From Chitinophagaceae bacterium (lineage in GTDB: Bacteria > Bacteroidota > Bacteroidia > Chitinophagales > Chitinophagaceae): a DNA stretch of 64,000 nucleotides. The stretch covers positions 124,001-188,000 of the forward strand of contig JAMLGT010000001.1 in assembly GCA_023957755.1 (NCBI GenBank), written 5' to 3'. This document shows, one piece after another, positions 36,740 through 45,229 of the stretch. Within the stretch, counting starts at the first letter, position 1. Each line of letters opens with the position of its first letter. The notes under the pieces were generated by a model. The model worked only from the letters and a program-made list of their open reading frames with translations. It was not told the origin of the DNA and did no database searches. Both the position numbers and the translations under genes were made by a program.

Positions 36740-38030
36740 AAAATATATAACCGATATTATTGAAGATCTTGCCGAAGAAAATGTTATTGCCTGCCGCGCA
36801 CTATTCAGGATTACAAGAATTGACTTCACCACGAATGTGCCGACCCTTGCGGTCAGCCTTTCGGAAAAGCCCACTTTGTACATTAATCAGAAATTCCTGC
36901 AAGAATATGCACATTCAGAAAACGATATAAAATGCCTGCTTCTGCATGAATTCCTACATGTCATGTTACTCCACACCGAAAAGTATCAATTGTCAAACCC
37001 TCTTTTGAATATTGCCCTTGATGCTATAATCAATAGTATAATTCATCGCGTTTATGGGCTGTCGTTGTCCGGATTCTTTAATAGGTTTTATGCCGGAACC
37101 GGAGTCGACTGTTTACTAAGACCTCAAGATCCGGCAATCAACTCTTCAAAAGAAATCAACTGGAAGGAAATTCATAATGAAATTTATTGGGGAAAATACG
37201 CTGCTGATGATTTATTCGAACTCCTGGAGTATTTGTATTTTAAAAAACTGACCGGTAACTGCCAGGGCATTACTTTAATTGGTAACCATGAAGGTCAAAA
37301 ATCGACTATCAGCCCCCAAAACAGTGCCTTACTGGATGAGATCCTCAAGAGTATGGACGGAAAAGGAATATGGAGTAAAGCAAAGGCTCGTGGAATAAGC
37401 TTTGACCATCAGGAAGACATCATTCAAATTAAAAGGCAAAAAATTGCTCAGTGGAGAAAATCTACCTGGAAGATTCTCAAAAAATGTCTTCAGCCTGATA
37501 AACGGGGAAAGACAGATATCAGACCGGACACTTCTATGATGCCTATCCTGAACAGCCACAACAGACGGGCTTTTACTCTGCTTGAAACCAGTGATATCAT
37601 CCCGTTTTACCCAATTCCTTCCTATCGAATTAAGCCAAGGGAATTAGCTACTATTTATCTTGATGTAAGTGGATCTATGGACGGAGAATTGGAACAAATA
37701 GCCGCGCTCCTTTCTTCGTTTAAGGAATCTATCCGGTTTCCAATACATGTGTTCTCAAACGAAGTGAAAGACGCAAAACTTAAAAATGGTAAATTAATTT
37801 ATGATTCTACCGGCGGAACATCAATATCCTGTGTATTCGAGCACATGAAGAAAAATAAAGTCCCCAAAAGTGTAATTGTTACCGATGGTTATACAGAATC
37901 CATTACTCCGGAAATGTTATGGGGTATTGGAGTCAATAATATCCGGGCAATTATTTCCTATGATGGAAATCCGGGCGAATTCAGTTCAAATAATATTGAA
38001 TATCATCAACTTGAAAATTTTAGAAAATGA
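36726..38030 (+). CDS. DUF2201-type protein: HExxH metallopeptidase-like domain plus VWA domain
   Basis: About 434 residues. The N-terminal half carries LLLHEFLHVMLLH, a zinc-binding HExxH motif (His74, Glu75, His78), matching the putative metallopeptidase domain DUF2201_N. The C-terminal 130 residues are a VWA-like domain with an intact MIDAS: DVSGS (Asp313, Ser315, Ser317), a downstream TGGTS threonine and the TDG aspartate near IVTDGYTE. I use the ATG at 36726; an upstream TTG would extend it by four residues. The gene overlaps the previous one by 14 bases and the next by four. DUF2201 proteins commonly pair with a MoxR ATPase, as here. Three hand-counted lines gave 66 G/C in 180 bases, apparently lower than the neighbouring nuo genes. 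Confidence 0.85.
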   Translation: MNWTKKYITDIIEDLAEENVIACRALFRITRIDFTTNVPTLAVSLSEKPTLYINQKFLQEYAHSENDIKCLLLHEFLHVMLLHTEKYQLSNPLLNIALDAIINSIIHRVYGLSLSGFFNRFYAGTGVDCLLRPQDPAINSSKEINWKEIHNEIYWGKYAADDLFELLEYLYFKKLTGNCQGITLIGNHEGQKSTISPQNSALLDEILKSMDGKGIWSKAKARGISFDHQEDIIQIKRQKIAQWRKSTWKILKKCLQPDKRGKTDIRPDTSMMPILNSHNRRAFTLLETSDIIPFYPIPSYRIKPRELATIYLDVSGSMDGELEQIAALLSSFKESIRFPIHVFSNEVKDAKLKNGKLIYDSTGGTSISCVFEHMKKNKVPKSVIVTDGYTESITPEMLWGIGVNNIRAIISYDGNPGEFSSNNIEYHQLENFRK

Positions 38031-39172
38031 AAAGATTCTCTGAAGCAGTTCTGAACGGACATCCGGATAAGTTTTGCGACCTGATAGCAGACCGAATTAT
38101 TCGCCATTTTTATAAAACGGCAAGGGATGTATATGCTCAAATAGAAGTAAGCACATGGTCTGACTATATATTCCTTACCGGCTGTGCAGTCACCCGGTCA
38201 AAAGTAAACCTGAACGTAAGGGATATTATTGTAGAATTAGGTTATGAAATCGGTTACACTCCCCATAATCACATTAATGTAGAACAATACCAAATCCGGG
38301 ATCATTTGTGCCGCATTACCGGAGACCCGGATGATTGGAACAATTTTTCAAATGATCAGTGCATCATTACTGCATACGCCGGTTACGACGACAAAACCCA
38401 TTTTCTTCCGCCCGAGCACTTTTTAGTCTGGTATTTAAGAGAATCTTTGATTCGTTCGTTTGATGGCGGCCTGCTTCAGGATCAGGGGCCGGATGGTAAA
38501 TTACTTGTAGTCATACAGGAAGATACCGAAGGTTGGCGACCGGAGAAAATCCTTGTAACGTTACAACAAGAACCGTCAATCTCATTTATAGACTTTACCA
38601 TTAATCTGAATCGGGTATTACATGAAGCCTGGGATCAGCTACGCACCCATGACAAGCGATGGAAGGGACTCTGGCATAATATCCGGGTAATCATTAATCC
38701 CAATGGCCCTTTGATAAATGGGGGAAGTGATGGGGACAATGGGCAGACCGGACGTAAATTGGTTATGGATTATTACGGTCCCCGTATTGCTTTGGGAGGT
38801 GGAGCAATCTATGGTAAGAATCTTGCTCACATCGACAGGCTGGGGGCCTTTAATGCACGCCGATATGCTATAGATCTGGTGCGCAACGGTTCAAAAGAGG
38901 CGATCGTAGAATTATGCTATGCACCGGGAATGAAGAGCCCCCTATCAATCCAAATCAAGTCAGAGAAAAGACACCCGGTACCGGGCAATCAATATTTTGA
39001 TTTTAATGAAATGAGGAAAAAGTTGGATGCTTCTGTTTTGGATTACGACCTTATTGGGTTAGGGACATTTTATAACGATAGCCTATCATTCAACCACGGA
39101 ACGGAAACTCCTATAAATGCAGGTTCCGGTCAGGATATCCCGATAATGAGTAAACCGGAAATTAGTGTTTAA
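38027..39172 (+). CDS. Diverged S-adenosylmethionine synthetase homolog
   Basis: A 381-residue protein recognisably related to MetK, which joins methionine and ATP to make SAM and releases PPi and Pi. Conserved: GHPDK (residues 11-15, with His12, Asp14, Lys15), Glu40, NDQ (Asp110), Lys158 in PDGK, NPNG (214-217), GDNGQTGRK (226-234, with Arg233, Lys234), GGGAIYGK (Lys264) and Asp270. One catalytic lysine (Escherichia coli Lys269 position) is His268, and the mobile loop and C-terminus are diverged and shortened. It overlaps the VWA gene by four bases. It is most likely a second, specialised copy; the housekeeping metK would be elsewhere. Substrate and product cannot be told from sequence. Confidence 0.8.
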   Translation: MKRFSEAVLNGHPDKFCDLIADRIIRHFYKTARDVYAQIEVSTWSDYIFLTGCAVTRSKVNLNVRDIIVELGYEIGYTPHNHINVEQYQIRDHLCRITGDPDDWNNFSNDQCIITAYAGYDDKTHFLPPEHFLVWYLRESLIRSFDGGLLQDQGPDGKLLVVIQEDTEGWRPEKILVTLQQEPSISFIDFTINLNRVLHEAWDQLRTHDKRWKGLWHNIRVIINPNGPLINGGSDGDNGQTGRKLVMDYYGPRIALGGGAIYGKNLAHIDRLGAFNARRYAIDLVRNGSKEAIVELCYAPGMKSPLSIQIKSEKRHPVPGNQYFDFNEMRKKLDASVLDYDLIGLGTFYNDSLSFNHGTETPINAGSGQDIPIMSKPEISV

Positions 39173-39212
39173 GTCATCTTTTTGAATGTGTTTGTATTGT
39201 TATGCACGATTT

Positions 39213-39228
39213 CTCCCGGATATTGAGC
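39213..39228 (+). repeat. Right copy of imperfect direct repeat flanking the cassette
   Basis: CTCCCGGATATTGAGC, matching the copy at 34404-34419 at 14 of 16 positions. It lies 41 bases after the MetK-like stop. Confidence 0.35.
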
Positions 39229-39314
39229 CAATGGGGCTGCGTAACGTATAACGGATACTTTTTCCGAATTCGGATAATCAGTCCGGATGGCTCCCATAAA
39301 CCCCGCCAATTAAT

Positions 39315-39322
39315 TATCTTTG
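39315..39322 (+). promoter_or_regulatory. Bacteroidota -7 promoter box for nfu
   Basis: TATCTTTG matches TAnnTTTG exactly, 19 bases before the ATG at 39342. This indicates nfu is transcribed independently of the upstream cassette. Confidence 0.5.
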
Positions 39323-39341
39323 CCCCTTAAACTTTTTGGTT

Positions 39342-39938
39342 ATGATTAAAACCGGTAACCCGATCATAAGCATCTATACGGAAGAGACTCCCAACCCACA
39401 GACACTGAAGTTTGTGGCTAACAAGTTGTTATATCCGGGAAAGACTGCAGACTTCCCTGACGAGACCACGGCAACCGGATCACCTCTGGCACAACAACTC
39501 TTTGCATTTCCTTTCGTAAAGTCGGTTTTTATCGCCAGCAACTTTGTAACACTGACCAGAACAGATGATATTGATAACTGGGACGATGTCGTTCCAAGTA
39601 TTAAACAGTTTCTGAAAGATTATATTGAAGAGGGTGGGATCATTATCAATGAGGATGTGCTCTCCCAGAGCAAAACAGATACAAACAATTCAATCAGTGC
39701 TGATGACGGGGATACGGTTAAGAAAATCAAAGAGGTACTAAAGAATTATGTAGCCCCCGCCGTAGAGATGGATGGCGGGGCCATTCAGTTTCAGAGCTTT
39801 CAGGACGGCATTCTGAATCTCAAAATGCTGGGAAGTTGTAGTGGCTGTCCTTCATCCATGATTACACTAAAAGCCGGAGTAGAAAAAATTATGATGCGAA
39901 TGGTGCCCGAAGTAAAAGAGGTGGTTGCTGCAAGTTGA
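39342..39938 (+). CDS. nfu: Nfu-type iron-sulfur cluster scaffold
   Basis: About 198 residues: an N-terminal Nfu domain (YTEETPNPQTLKFVANK, residues 11-27 of the longer frame) and a C-terminal NifU-like domain with the cluster-binding CSGCPSS motif near residue 165. It carries [4Fe-4S] clusters to target enzymes. The start ATG at 39342 lies just after a promoter box; an in-frame TTG at 39336 is less likely. Alone between the cassette and pnuC. Confidence 0.92.
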   Translation: MIKTGNPIISIYTEETPNPQTLKFVANKLLYPGKTADFPDETTATGSPLAQQLFAFPFVKSVFIASNFVTLTRTDDIDNWDDVVPSIKQFLKDYIEEGGIIINEDVLSQSKTDTNNSISADDGDTVKKIKEVLKNYVAPAVEMDGGAIQFQSFQDGILNLKMLGSCSGCPSSMITLKAGVEKIMMRMVPEVKEVVAAS

Positions 39939-39982
39939 TCAATAATGCCCTTACCGAATAAATTAATATCCACCCCGCTTCA

Positions 39983-40630
39983 ATGACCATACCTGAAATC
40001 TATCAACAATTTATAGCGGGACTGAAAGAAACCGGTTTTCTTGAGTTTATCGCCGTTATTTCGGGTATTATAAGTGTCTGGTTTTCCAGAAAAGAAAATA
40101 TCCTGGTGTACCCCACCGGGCTTATCAATACCACCTTCTATATATATCTCAGTATCAAGGGAAGTTTATTGGGCGAGGCTACCGTAAATCTCTATTATAC
40201 TATCATGAGTATTTACGGGTGGATACTATGGGCAAGGCGAAATGAACAAAAAGAACATATTGTTCAGATCACTTTCAGTTCCAGAAGAGAGTGGATTGGC
40301 GAAGTGGCCTTTTTCCTTTCGTTTTATTTCGCAATCTACGCGGCACTCAGCTACCTGAAACGCGATTTTGCTCCCGGTGCCATTCCGTGGGCTGATGCAT
40401 TTGCCAGTTCTACCGCCTTTACCGGAATGTGGCTGATGGCGCGCAAAAAGGTTGAAAGCTGGTATTGGTGGATTGCCACCAATATCGCTTCCATGCCGCT
40501 TTATTTCGTAAAGCATTATGTGTTTACGAGTGTTTATTATCTGATTCTTCTTATACTGGCGATAATGGGACTCGCAGAGTGGCGAAAAAGAGCCCGGCAT
40601 AACCTTCTCTTTGCTAAAGAATCCTCATGA
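39983..40630 (+). CDS. pnuC: Nicotinamide riboside/mononucleotide transporter
   Basis: A 215-residue membrane protein with seven hydrophobic segments. The motifs FIAVISGIISVWFSRKENI and YPTGLINTTFYIYLSI, then YYTIMSIYGWILW, are typical of PnuC vitamin transporters that import nicotinamide riboside. The immediately downstream NadR-like kinase overlaps by four bases (ATGA) and would phosphorylate the imported riboside, which supports this substrate over thiamine or riboflavin. Confidence 0.93.
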   Translation: MTIPEIYQQFIAGLKETGFLEFIAVISGIISVWFSRKENILVYPTGLINTTFYIYLSIKGSLLGEATVNLYYTIMSIYGWILWARRNEQKEHIVQITFSSRREWIGEVAFFLSFYFAIYAALSYLKRDFAPGAIPWADAFASSTAFTGMWLMARKKVESWYWWIATNIASMPLYFVKHYVFTSVYYLILLILAIMGLAEWRKRARHNLLFAKESS

Positions 40631-41175
40631 AGCACGTAAGGAAATATGTAGCCATCGGGCCTGAATCTACAGGTAAGAGCACGTTGTGTATGCAACTGGC
40701 AGCCCACTATCATACACGCTGGTGTCCCGAATATGCAAGAGCCTATCTAGAAACCAACGGTACTGATTATTCGTACGACGATTTGCTCACCATAGCACAG
40801 GGGCAATTAAACCTGGAGGATGATGTGACCGCGCAGACCGCAAACAGCGACGGCCCTCTTCTGCTTTTTGTAGATACAGATATGTATGTGATGAAGGTAT
40901 GGTGCGAGTTTGTATTTGGAAAATGCCATAGGTTTATTCTAGATCAGATAGCGGAAAGAAAATACGACGGTTATTTTTTGTGTAATCTGGATCTGCCCTG
41001 GCAAAAGGATAACCTCAGAGAATATCCGGACGAAAAAATCAGACAGGAGCTCTTTCATTATTATAGAGAGTTACTTACAGCCCAGGATGTACCGTGGATT
41101 GAAATAAAAGGCAACGACGAGAGTCGAACCCGGTCTGCAATCGACTGGCTGGATAACCTGTCAATCAGTTTATAG
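40627..41175 (+). CDS. NadR-like ribosylnicotinamide kinase
   Basis: A 182-residue P-loop kinase equivalent to the C-terminal domain of NadR, without the DNA-binding and adenylyltransferase domains. Walker A is GPESTGKST at residues 12-20, followed by the family motif CPEYARAYLE near 36-45. It converts nicotinamide riboside to NMN in the cytoplasm. Coupled to pnuC by a four-base overlap. Its last six bases overlap the end of the convergent carboxypeptidase gene. Confidence 0.9.
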   Translation: MKHVRKYVAIGPESTGKSTLCMQLAAHYHTRWCPEYARAYLETNGTDYSYDDLLTIAQGQLNLEDDVTAQTANSDGPLLLFVDTDMYVMKVWCEFVFGKCHRFILDQIAERKYDGYFLCNLDLPWQKDNLREYPDEKIRQELFHYYRELLTAQDVPWIEIKGNDESRTRSAIDWLDNLSISL

Positions 41176-42447
41176 TTTTGTTCTGATACCGTGCAGAAAT
41201 TTTTCCACCGCTTTTCTGATATCCTGTGCTGCCACATTGTGGTTGTTCACCAAAACAGAAAACAGTAATAATTTATTCTTCTCTGTAATTAAATACCCAC
41301 TCAGAGAAACCACACCACTGATAGTGCCCGTCTTGGCAAAAATCTTTCCTGCGTCAGCATGATACAATGACGAAAGCGTGCCTGTGCCACCTGTGGGCAG
41401 AATCACCTTCATCCTTTCCAGGCCGAATTCATCTTTCATCTTTCTCAAAATGAAAATAAAATCCTGTGGAGAAAATAGATTATAGCTGCTTAATCCCGAA
41501 CCATCAGACCATCTGGGGCGTTGCGGCATATCAGCAAAATCTGTAGAAATAATCTTCTGAATCACCTGTCTGGTGTTCATCGTTCCCAGAATTTTGTTGC
41601 TCACCATAAGTAGTGACTGTTCTGCAAAAAAATTATCGCTTCTGTGCATCATAATGGCAAGCATATTATCTAACGGTTGTGTATGTACGAAGTTGCTACC
41701 CTGCACTTTGCGGGTGGTAAGCGATACGGTTTTCTTAAGGGTATCTGACCATAAGGCTGCTACCGTATTATCATCGGGAATAAAAGGAATCTCAGCACTT
41801 TTGGATTTGCCATCAGACACGATAAATGTATTACTATCCCACGGGCGCGATACAGAAACGCCATTTTTGATATTCCCCGATAGTGTAGTACTCTGATTAA
41901 ACCAGGAGGGTGTAGCAGAAACCCGGTTATTATCCCATTTTATGGTAACATAATCTCCGTACATGGGGAAGGCACTTCTGGGAGCAGCATAGCTGTATTC
42001 ATAATCATCCCACGACCAGCCGTTACCCATAAAGGAAGAGAAGCCGCTTTGTTCTATTTCCACATTTCTAAATCCTGAAAGGAACTTTAAAACCGGCTGG
42101 TTCTTAAAGTCAGGATGCATCATAGTCGGGTCGCCCATGCCCTTTATTGCCACAGTCGACTCGTCTAATACCTGATATTGGATTCCGGTAATACTATCTC
42201 CCAAATATTTCATCGCTACATAACAGGAGGCAAGTTTAGTGTTGCTTGCGGGGGTAAAATACTTGTCGGACTGATATTCAAATATCATCTTCGAAGTAGC
42301 AGGATCGTAGATAGCAACACCTGTATGGGCTGTACTCAAATTATTATCCTTAAAGATGGTGGCCCTGGCTTCTTTACTTATCTTTTGAGAAATGGAGCAT
42401 GAGGTGAGCAGACATATAATGAAGAGGGGAAAGAATAGTTTTTTCAT
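41170..42447 (-). CDS. dacB: D-alanyl-D-alanine carboxypeptidase/endopeptidase (PBP4, peptidase S13)
   Basis: About 425 residues. The lipoprotein signal FIICLLTSC makes Cys18 the lipidation site, so it is membrane-anchored in the periplasm. The penicillin-binding motifs are SNTK (Ser68 as nucleophile, Lys71), SDN in MHRSDNFF and KTG in FAKTGTISG near the C-terminus. It trims or cleaves peptidoglycan cross-links. I start at the ATG at 42447; an upstream frame would add 17 residues before the signal peptide. The family normally has a 190-residue insert between motifs, present here. A terminator separates it from ppiD upstream. Confidence 0.9.
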   Translation of the reverse strand: MKKLFFPLFIICLLTSCSISQKISKEARATIFKDNNLSTAHTGVAIYDPATSKMIFEYQSDKYFTPASNTKLASCYVAMKYLGDSITGIQYQVLDESTVAIKGMGDPTMMHPDFKNQPVLKFLSGFRNVEIEQSGFSSFMGNGWSWDDYEYSYAAPRSAFPMYGDYVTIKWDNNRVSATPSWFNQSTTLSGNIKNGVSVSRPWDSNTFIVSDGKSKSAEIPFIPDDNTVAALWSDTLKKTVSLTTRKVQGSNFVHTQPLDNMLAIMMHRSDNFFAEQSLLMVSNKILGTMNTRQVIQKIISTDFADMPQRPRWSDGSGLSSYNLFSPQDFIFILRKMKDEFGLERMKVILPTGGTGTLSSLYHADAGKIFAKTGTISGVVSLSGYLITEKNKLLLFSVLVNNHNVAAQDIRKAVEKFLHGIRTKL

Positions 42448-42484
42448 TCCCGAAAATAAACGAAAATTTTTTAGGGCATAAAAA

Positions 42485-42507
42485 AATACCGGGCTCAACC
42501 CGGTATT
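42485..42507 (-). terminator. Rho-independent terminator after ppiD
   Basis: AATACCGGG pairs with CCCGGTATT around a CTCAA loop, a perfect nine-base stem. On the minus strand it is followed by a T-run (complement of the A-run at 42480-42486). It would end the ppiD transcript just before dacB. Confidence 0.85.
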
Positions 42508-42555
42508 CTTTTAAATTTTTATCTGAAGGGGAGGGCTGGCCTCCTGTAATTATTA

Positions 42556-44685
42556 TCAATAGAACTTACTTCTATAATCTTTGATTTTAGCCATTTTTCT
42601 AAGGCCCATGAAAGATTGTTGAAGTGCAGACTGGGCTTCCCGGCTTTGTGTAGCCTGTTCCTGTTGCTTCCACAGATCATCTGCAACCGCCTTCTTGCCG
42701 GTTGAGGTTACCTGTATTAGAAATACTCCGGTATTTCCGGCAATAGGAGCAGAAACTTTTCCACCCAGCCCTTTATCAAAAGCAGCACCGGTAACTTTTG
42801 GTTCATTTCCAATCCCATTAATAATTTGTGCATTAAAGGTGAGGGAAGAGTCTTCTCCGGCTGTAAGCACCTGTACACCGAAGGTCTGAGCCACAGCATC
42901 CAATGATGCCGGGTTGGATATCTTCTTTGTGATTACTTCAGCTTTTTTCTGATTGCGCAGGATTCCATCAATAAGTGGTGCAGCTGTTTCCACATCCATT
43001 AGTCCTTCCCGCAATCTCTTGTCCACTTTTACCACTACAAAATCATTGTCAATTGAGAAGGGTTCAGAAACCGCACCTTCCTTGGACCCATTGGCCCATC
43101 TGATAGCTTCTCTTGCATTTGAATAGCTACCCATCTGATAGTCATTTTCTCCGACAGGCATCGGTAAATCCACCTTGGAAAGTCCATTCTTTACAATGTA
43201 GTCTTCAAATGCTTTTTCGTTTGTACCGGCAGCTGCAAGCTTTACAGCTTCTGAATTTGCATGGTTAATTGTGGCGTCACTCGGGTCTATTTCGCGTGCC
43301 ATATACGCAATCTTATAGCAGGGTTCGAAATGGCTCTTAGACATTATCTCTATATAATGGTAACCAAATTCTGTTTTTACAACCTTCTTTGTTTCGCCAT
43401 TTTCGTTCAGGAGAAACTTACCAAATTCCTTTGCAAAATTGTCGCTCTGCACCGTTTTCAGGTCAAAGTTCATAACACCCTTCGTTTGCTTTGCTCCTTC
43501 ATCGGTTGAATAGACCGGCTCTAATGCATCAAAGCTGGCACCATTCTTAATTGCAGTAGCCACACTATCGGCTTTTCTCTTAGCGGTACTGTCATCCATA
43601 ATAGGCTGTTGTGTCTGGGGATTAATAGTTCCAAAGAGTATATGCCTTACTTTGAAGCTGTCGGCCATTGTCTTCTGATCTATAAGTTTCGCAATCACAT
43701 AATTCTTTGCATCCAAGTAGGGTCCATATACTCCGCCTTTGGGCAATGCAGTGATTGAAGCAATATTGGGAACCTGAATCTGCGTAGCAGGAAGGTAACC
43801 ATCAAAGAATGGAATAGTAGATCCGTTCCTGCCCAGGAAGAATTTGGCATTTGAGTCCAATTCGAATTCAGGTTTTAGTTTTTCTAACGCATTAAATACT
43901 TCAGCGCTGTCTTCCTTACTTGGGGCTGCACTGAATGATACATAAGAGAGCATCATTCCGGGCTCCTGCTTGAACATGCTTTTATGAGAGTTAATATAGT
44001 TTTTAACGTCCTGTGAAGATATCTTAATTGTACTATCGTTCACACTTGAGTAAGGTACAGCCACATAGTTCATTACCGCATAATTCGTAGCTGCTTCCTT
44101 TTCCATATTCTTTAGCCAGGTAGGCTGATTTACACTTGCGGCAATCATCGAGGTATATTTCGAATAGAGCGAATTCAAAACCATTGGATCAATAACCTGC
44201 GACACCAACGCATTGCGTTGTTCCTTATTTTTATTTTGCTTTACCTGTGTCCACCAGAGTTTAGCCTGCTCTATATCATATTGTCCGGTATTAGGATCGG
44301 TAAATGACTGTTTCAATTGTGCGGGTGCATCCTCACTAAATAATATTGTACTCAGTTCTTTGGCAGTGAAAACAAGTCCTAATTTTTCAAACTGATCATT
44401 TACAATTTTTTCGGCTACCATCTGGTCCCATGCTCCCTGCATTACACTATTCCGTTGGCTCGACTGGTTACCATACTGTTGTTCCATCTGTGTTACCTTA
44501 TCATTGAAATCCTGGTAATCTATCGATTCACCATTTACTATTCCTATAGTAGTCTCGTTACCACCACCAAATAATTTACCGGTACTGCTCATTGAGTCCA
44601 TTAAAATGAACCCGATAAGGCTTATTGCTACCAATGAAATCACAATCACCGCTCCCTTTTCACGGATCGTTTGAATTATCGACAT
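42556..44685 (-). CDS. ppiD: PpiD/SurA-type peptidyl-prolyl isomerase, periplasmic foldase
   Basis: A 709-residue protein with one N-terminal transmembrane anchor (AVIVISLVAISLIGFILMDS, residues 12-31), a SurA_N-like chaperone domain and a parvulin-type isomerase domain (FKVRHILFGTI... near residue 350, with GYHYIEI at its end). It assists folding of exported and outer-membrane proteins at the inner membrane. The C-terminal 200 residues form a second helical chaperone part. It has a clear promoter on the minus strand and a terminator just after the stop, so it is transcribed alone. Confidence 0.9.
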   Translation of the reverse strand: MSIIQTIREKGAVIVISLVAISLIGFILMDSMSSTGKLFGGGNETTIGIVNGESIDYQDFNDKVTQMEQQYGNQSSQRNSVMQGAWDQMVAEKIVNDQFEKLGLVFTAKELSTILFSEDAPAQLKQSFTDPNTGQYDIEQAKLWWTQVKQNKNKEQRNALVSQVIDPMVLNSLYSKYTSMIAASVNQPTWLKNMEKEAATNYAVMNYVAVPYSSVNDSTIKISSQDVKNYINSHKSMFKQEPGMMLSYVSFSAAPSKEDSAEVFNALEKLKPEFELDSNAKFFLGRNGSTIPFFDGYLPATQIQVPNIASITALPKGGVYGPYLDAKNYVIAKLIDQKTMADSFKVRHILFGTINPQTQQPIMDDSTAKRKADSVATAIKNGASFDALEPVYSTDEGAKQTKGVMNFDLKTVQSDNFAKEFGKFLLNENGETKKVVKTEFGYHYIEIMSKSHFEPCYKIAYMAREIDPSDATINHANSEAVKLAAAGTNEKAFEDYIVKNGLSKVDLPMPVGENDYQMGSYSNAREAIRWANGSKEGAVSEPFSIDNDFVVVKVDKRLREGLMDVETAAPLIDGILRNQKKAEVITKKISNPASLDAVAQTFGVQVLTAGEDSSLTFNAQIINGIGNEPKVTGAAFDKGLGGKVSAPIAGNTGVFLIQVTSTGKKAVADDLWKQQEQATQSREAQSALQQSFMGLRKMAKIKDYRSKFY

Positions 44686-44717
44686 GTTATTATCCTAATT
44701 TTTTGTGTTTAGGGCGG

Positions 44718-44748
44718 CAAAAATAGGTTAAATTAAAATAGCAACAAA
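44718..44748 (-). promoter_or_regulatory. Complete Bacteroidota promoter (-33 and -7) for ppiD
   Basis: On the minus strand, TTTG (44748-44745), exactly 19 bases, then TATTTTTG (44725-44718). This is a full match to TTTG-N19-TAnnTTTG. The transcript would start around 44711, giving a 5' leader of about 25 bases before the ATG at 44685. Confidence 0.8.
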
Positions 44749-45229
44749 GCTCAGAAAACAAGCTATAACAGGCAACTCCACCCCCTGTCAGCCACCTGAT
44801 ATCTATGCTAAAAACATTAGTTACTGACAGTGGTTGTTAGTAACAGAATTTTTATGTGAATAACCCTGCAAAATAAAAACATGAAAAGGGAATATCTTTT
44901 AATAACCCCTGGTTCATATAACAGGTTTTATTACTTTCTGTAAAATCTACCCAAAAAGTGAGCTGCTAATTCACAACAACCCATTCATTTTCTATTCGGA
45001 AAGTTATACAGTAAGATATTTATACACCAACGTGAATTATAAGTTGAAATATAACAATAGACAGAAGATTAGTATCTGAATTGAGTGTGAAATGTGGTGG
45101 AAAAAGTAGTATTTATGATATTACCAAAAGTCTCAAAAAGATTCTATCCACTATTCCACAGTACTACTAATAATAAAAGTCTTTTTAAAATATTATATTA
45201 TTCTTTTATTAAGTTAATAATCCACATTG
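44749..45229. other. A/T-rich gap with DnaA-box-like sites; candidate replication origin
   Basis: The gap between ppiD and the glycosyltransferase (44686-45229) has no gene. It holds one exact DnaA-box match, TGTGAATAA (44855-44863), and three single-mismatch ones: TAATTCACA (44967-44975), TTATACACC (45020-45028) and TAATCCACA (45218-45226). A nearly pure A/T tract lies at 45181-45220, like a duplex-unwinding element. Two parS sites lie 5 kb to the right. One or so single-mismatch boxes would be expected by chance in this composition, so the case is only moderate. Confidence 0.3.
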
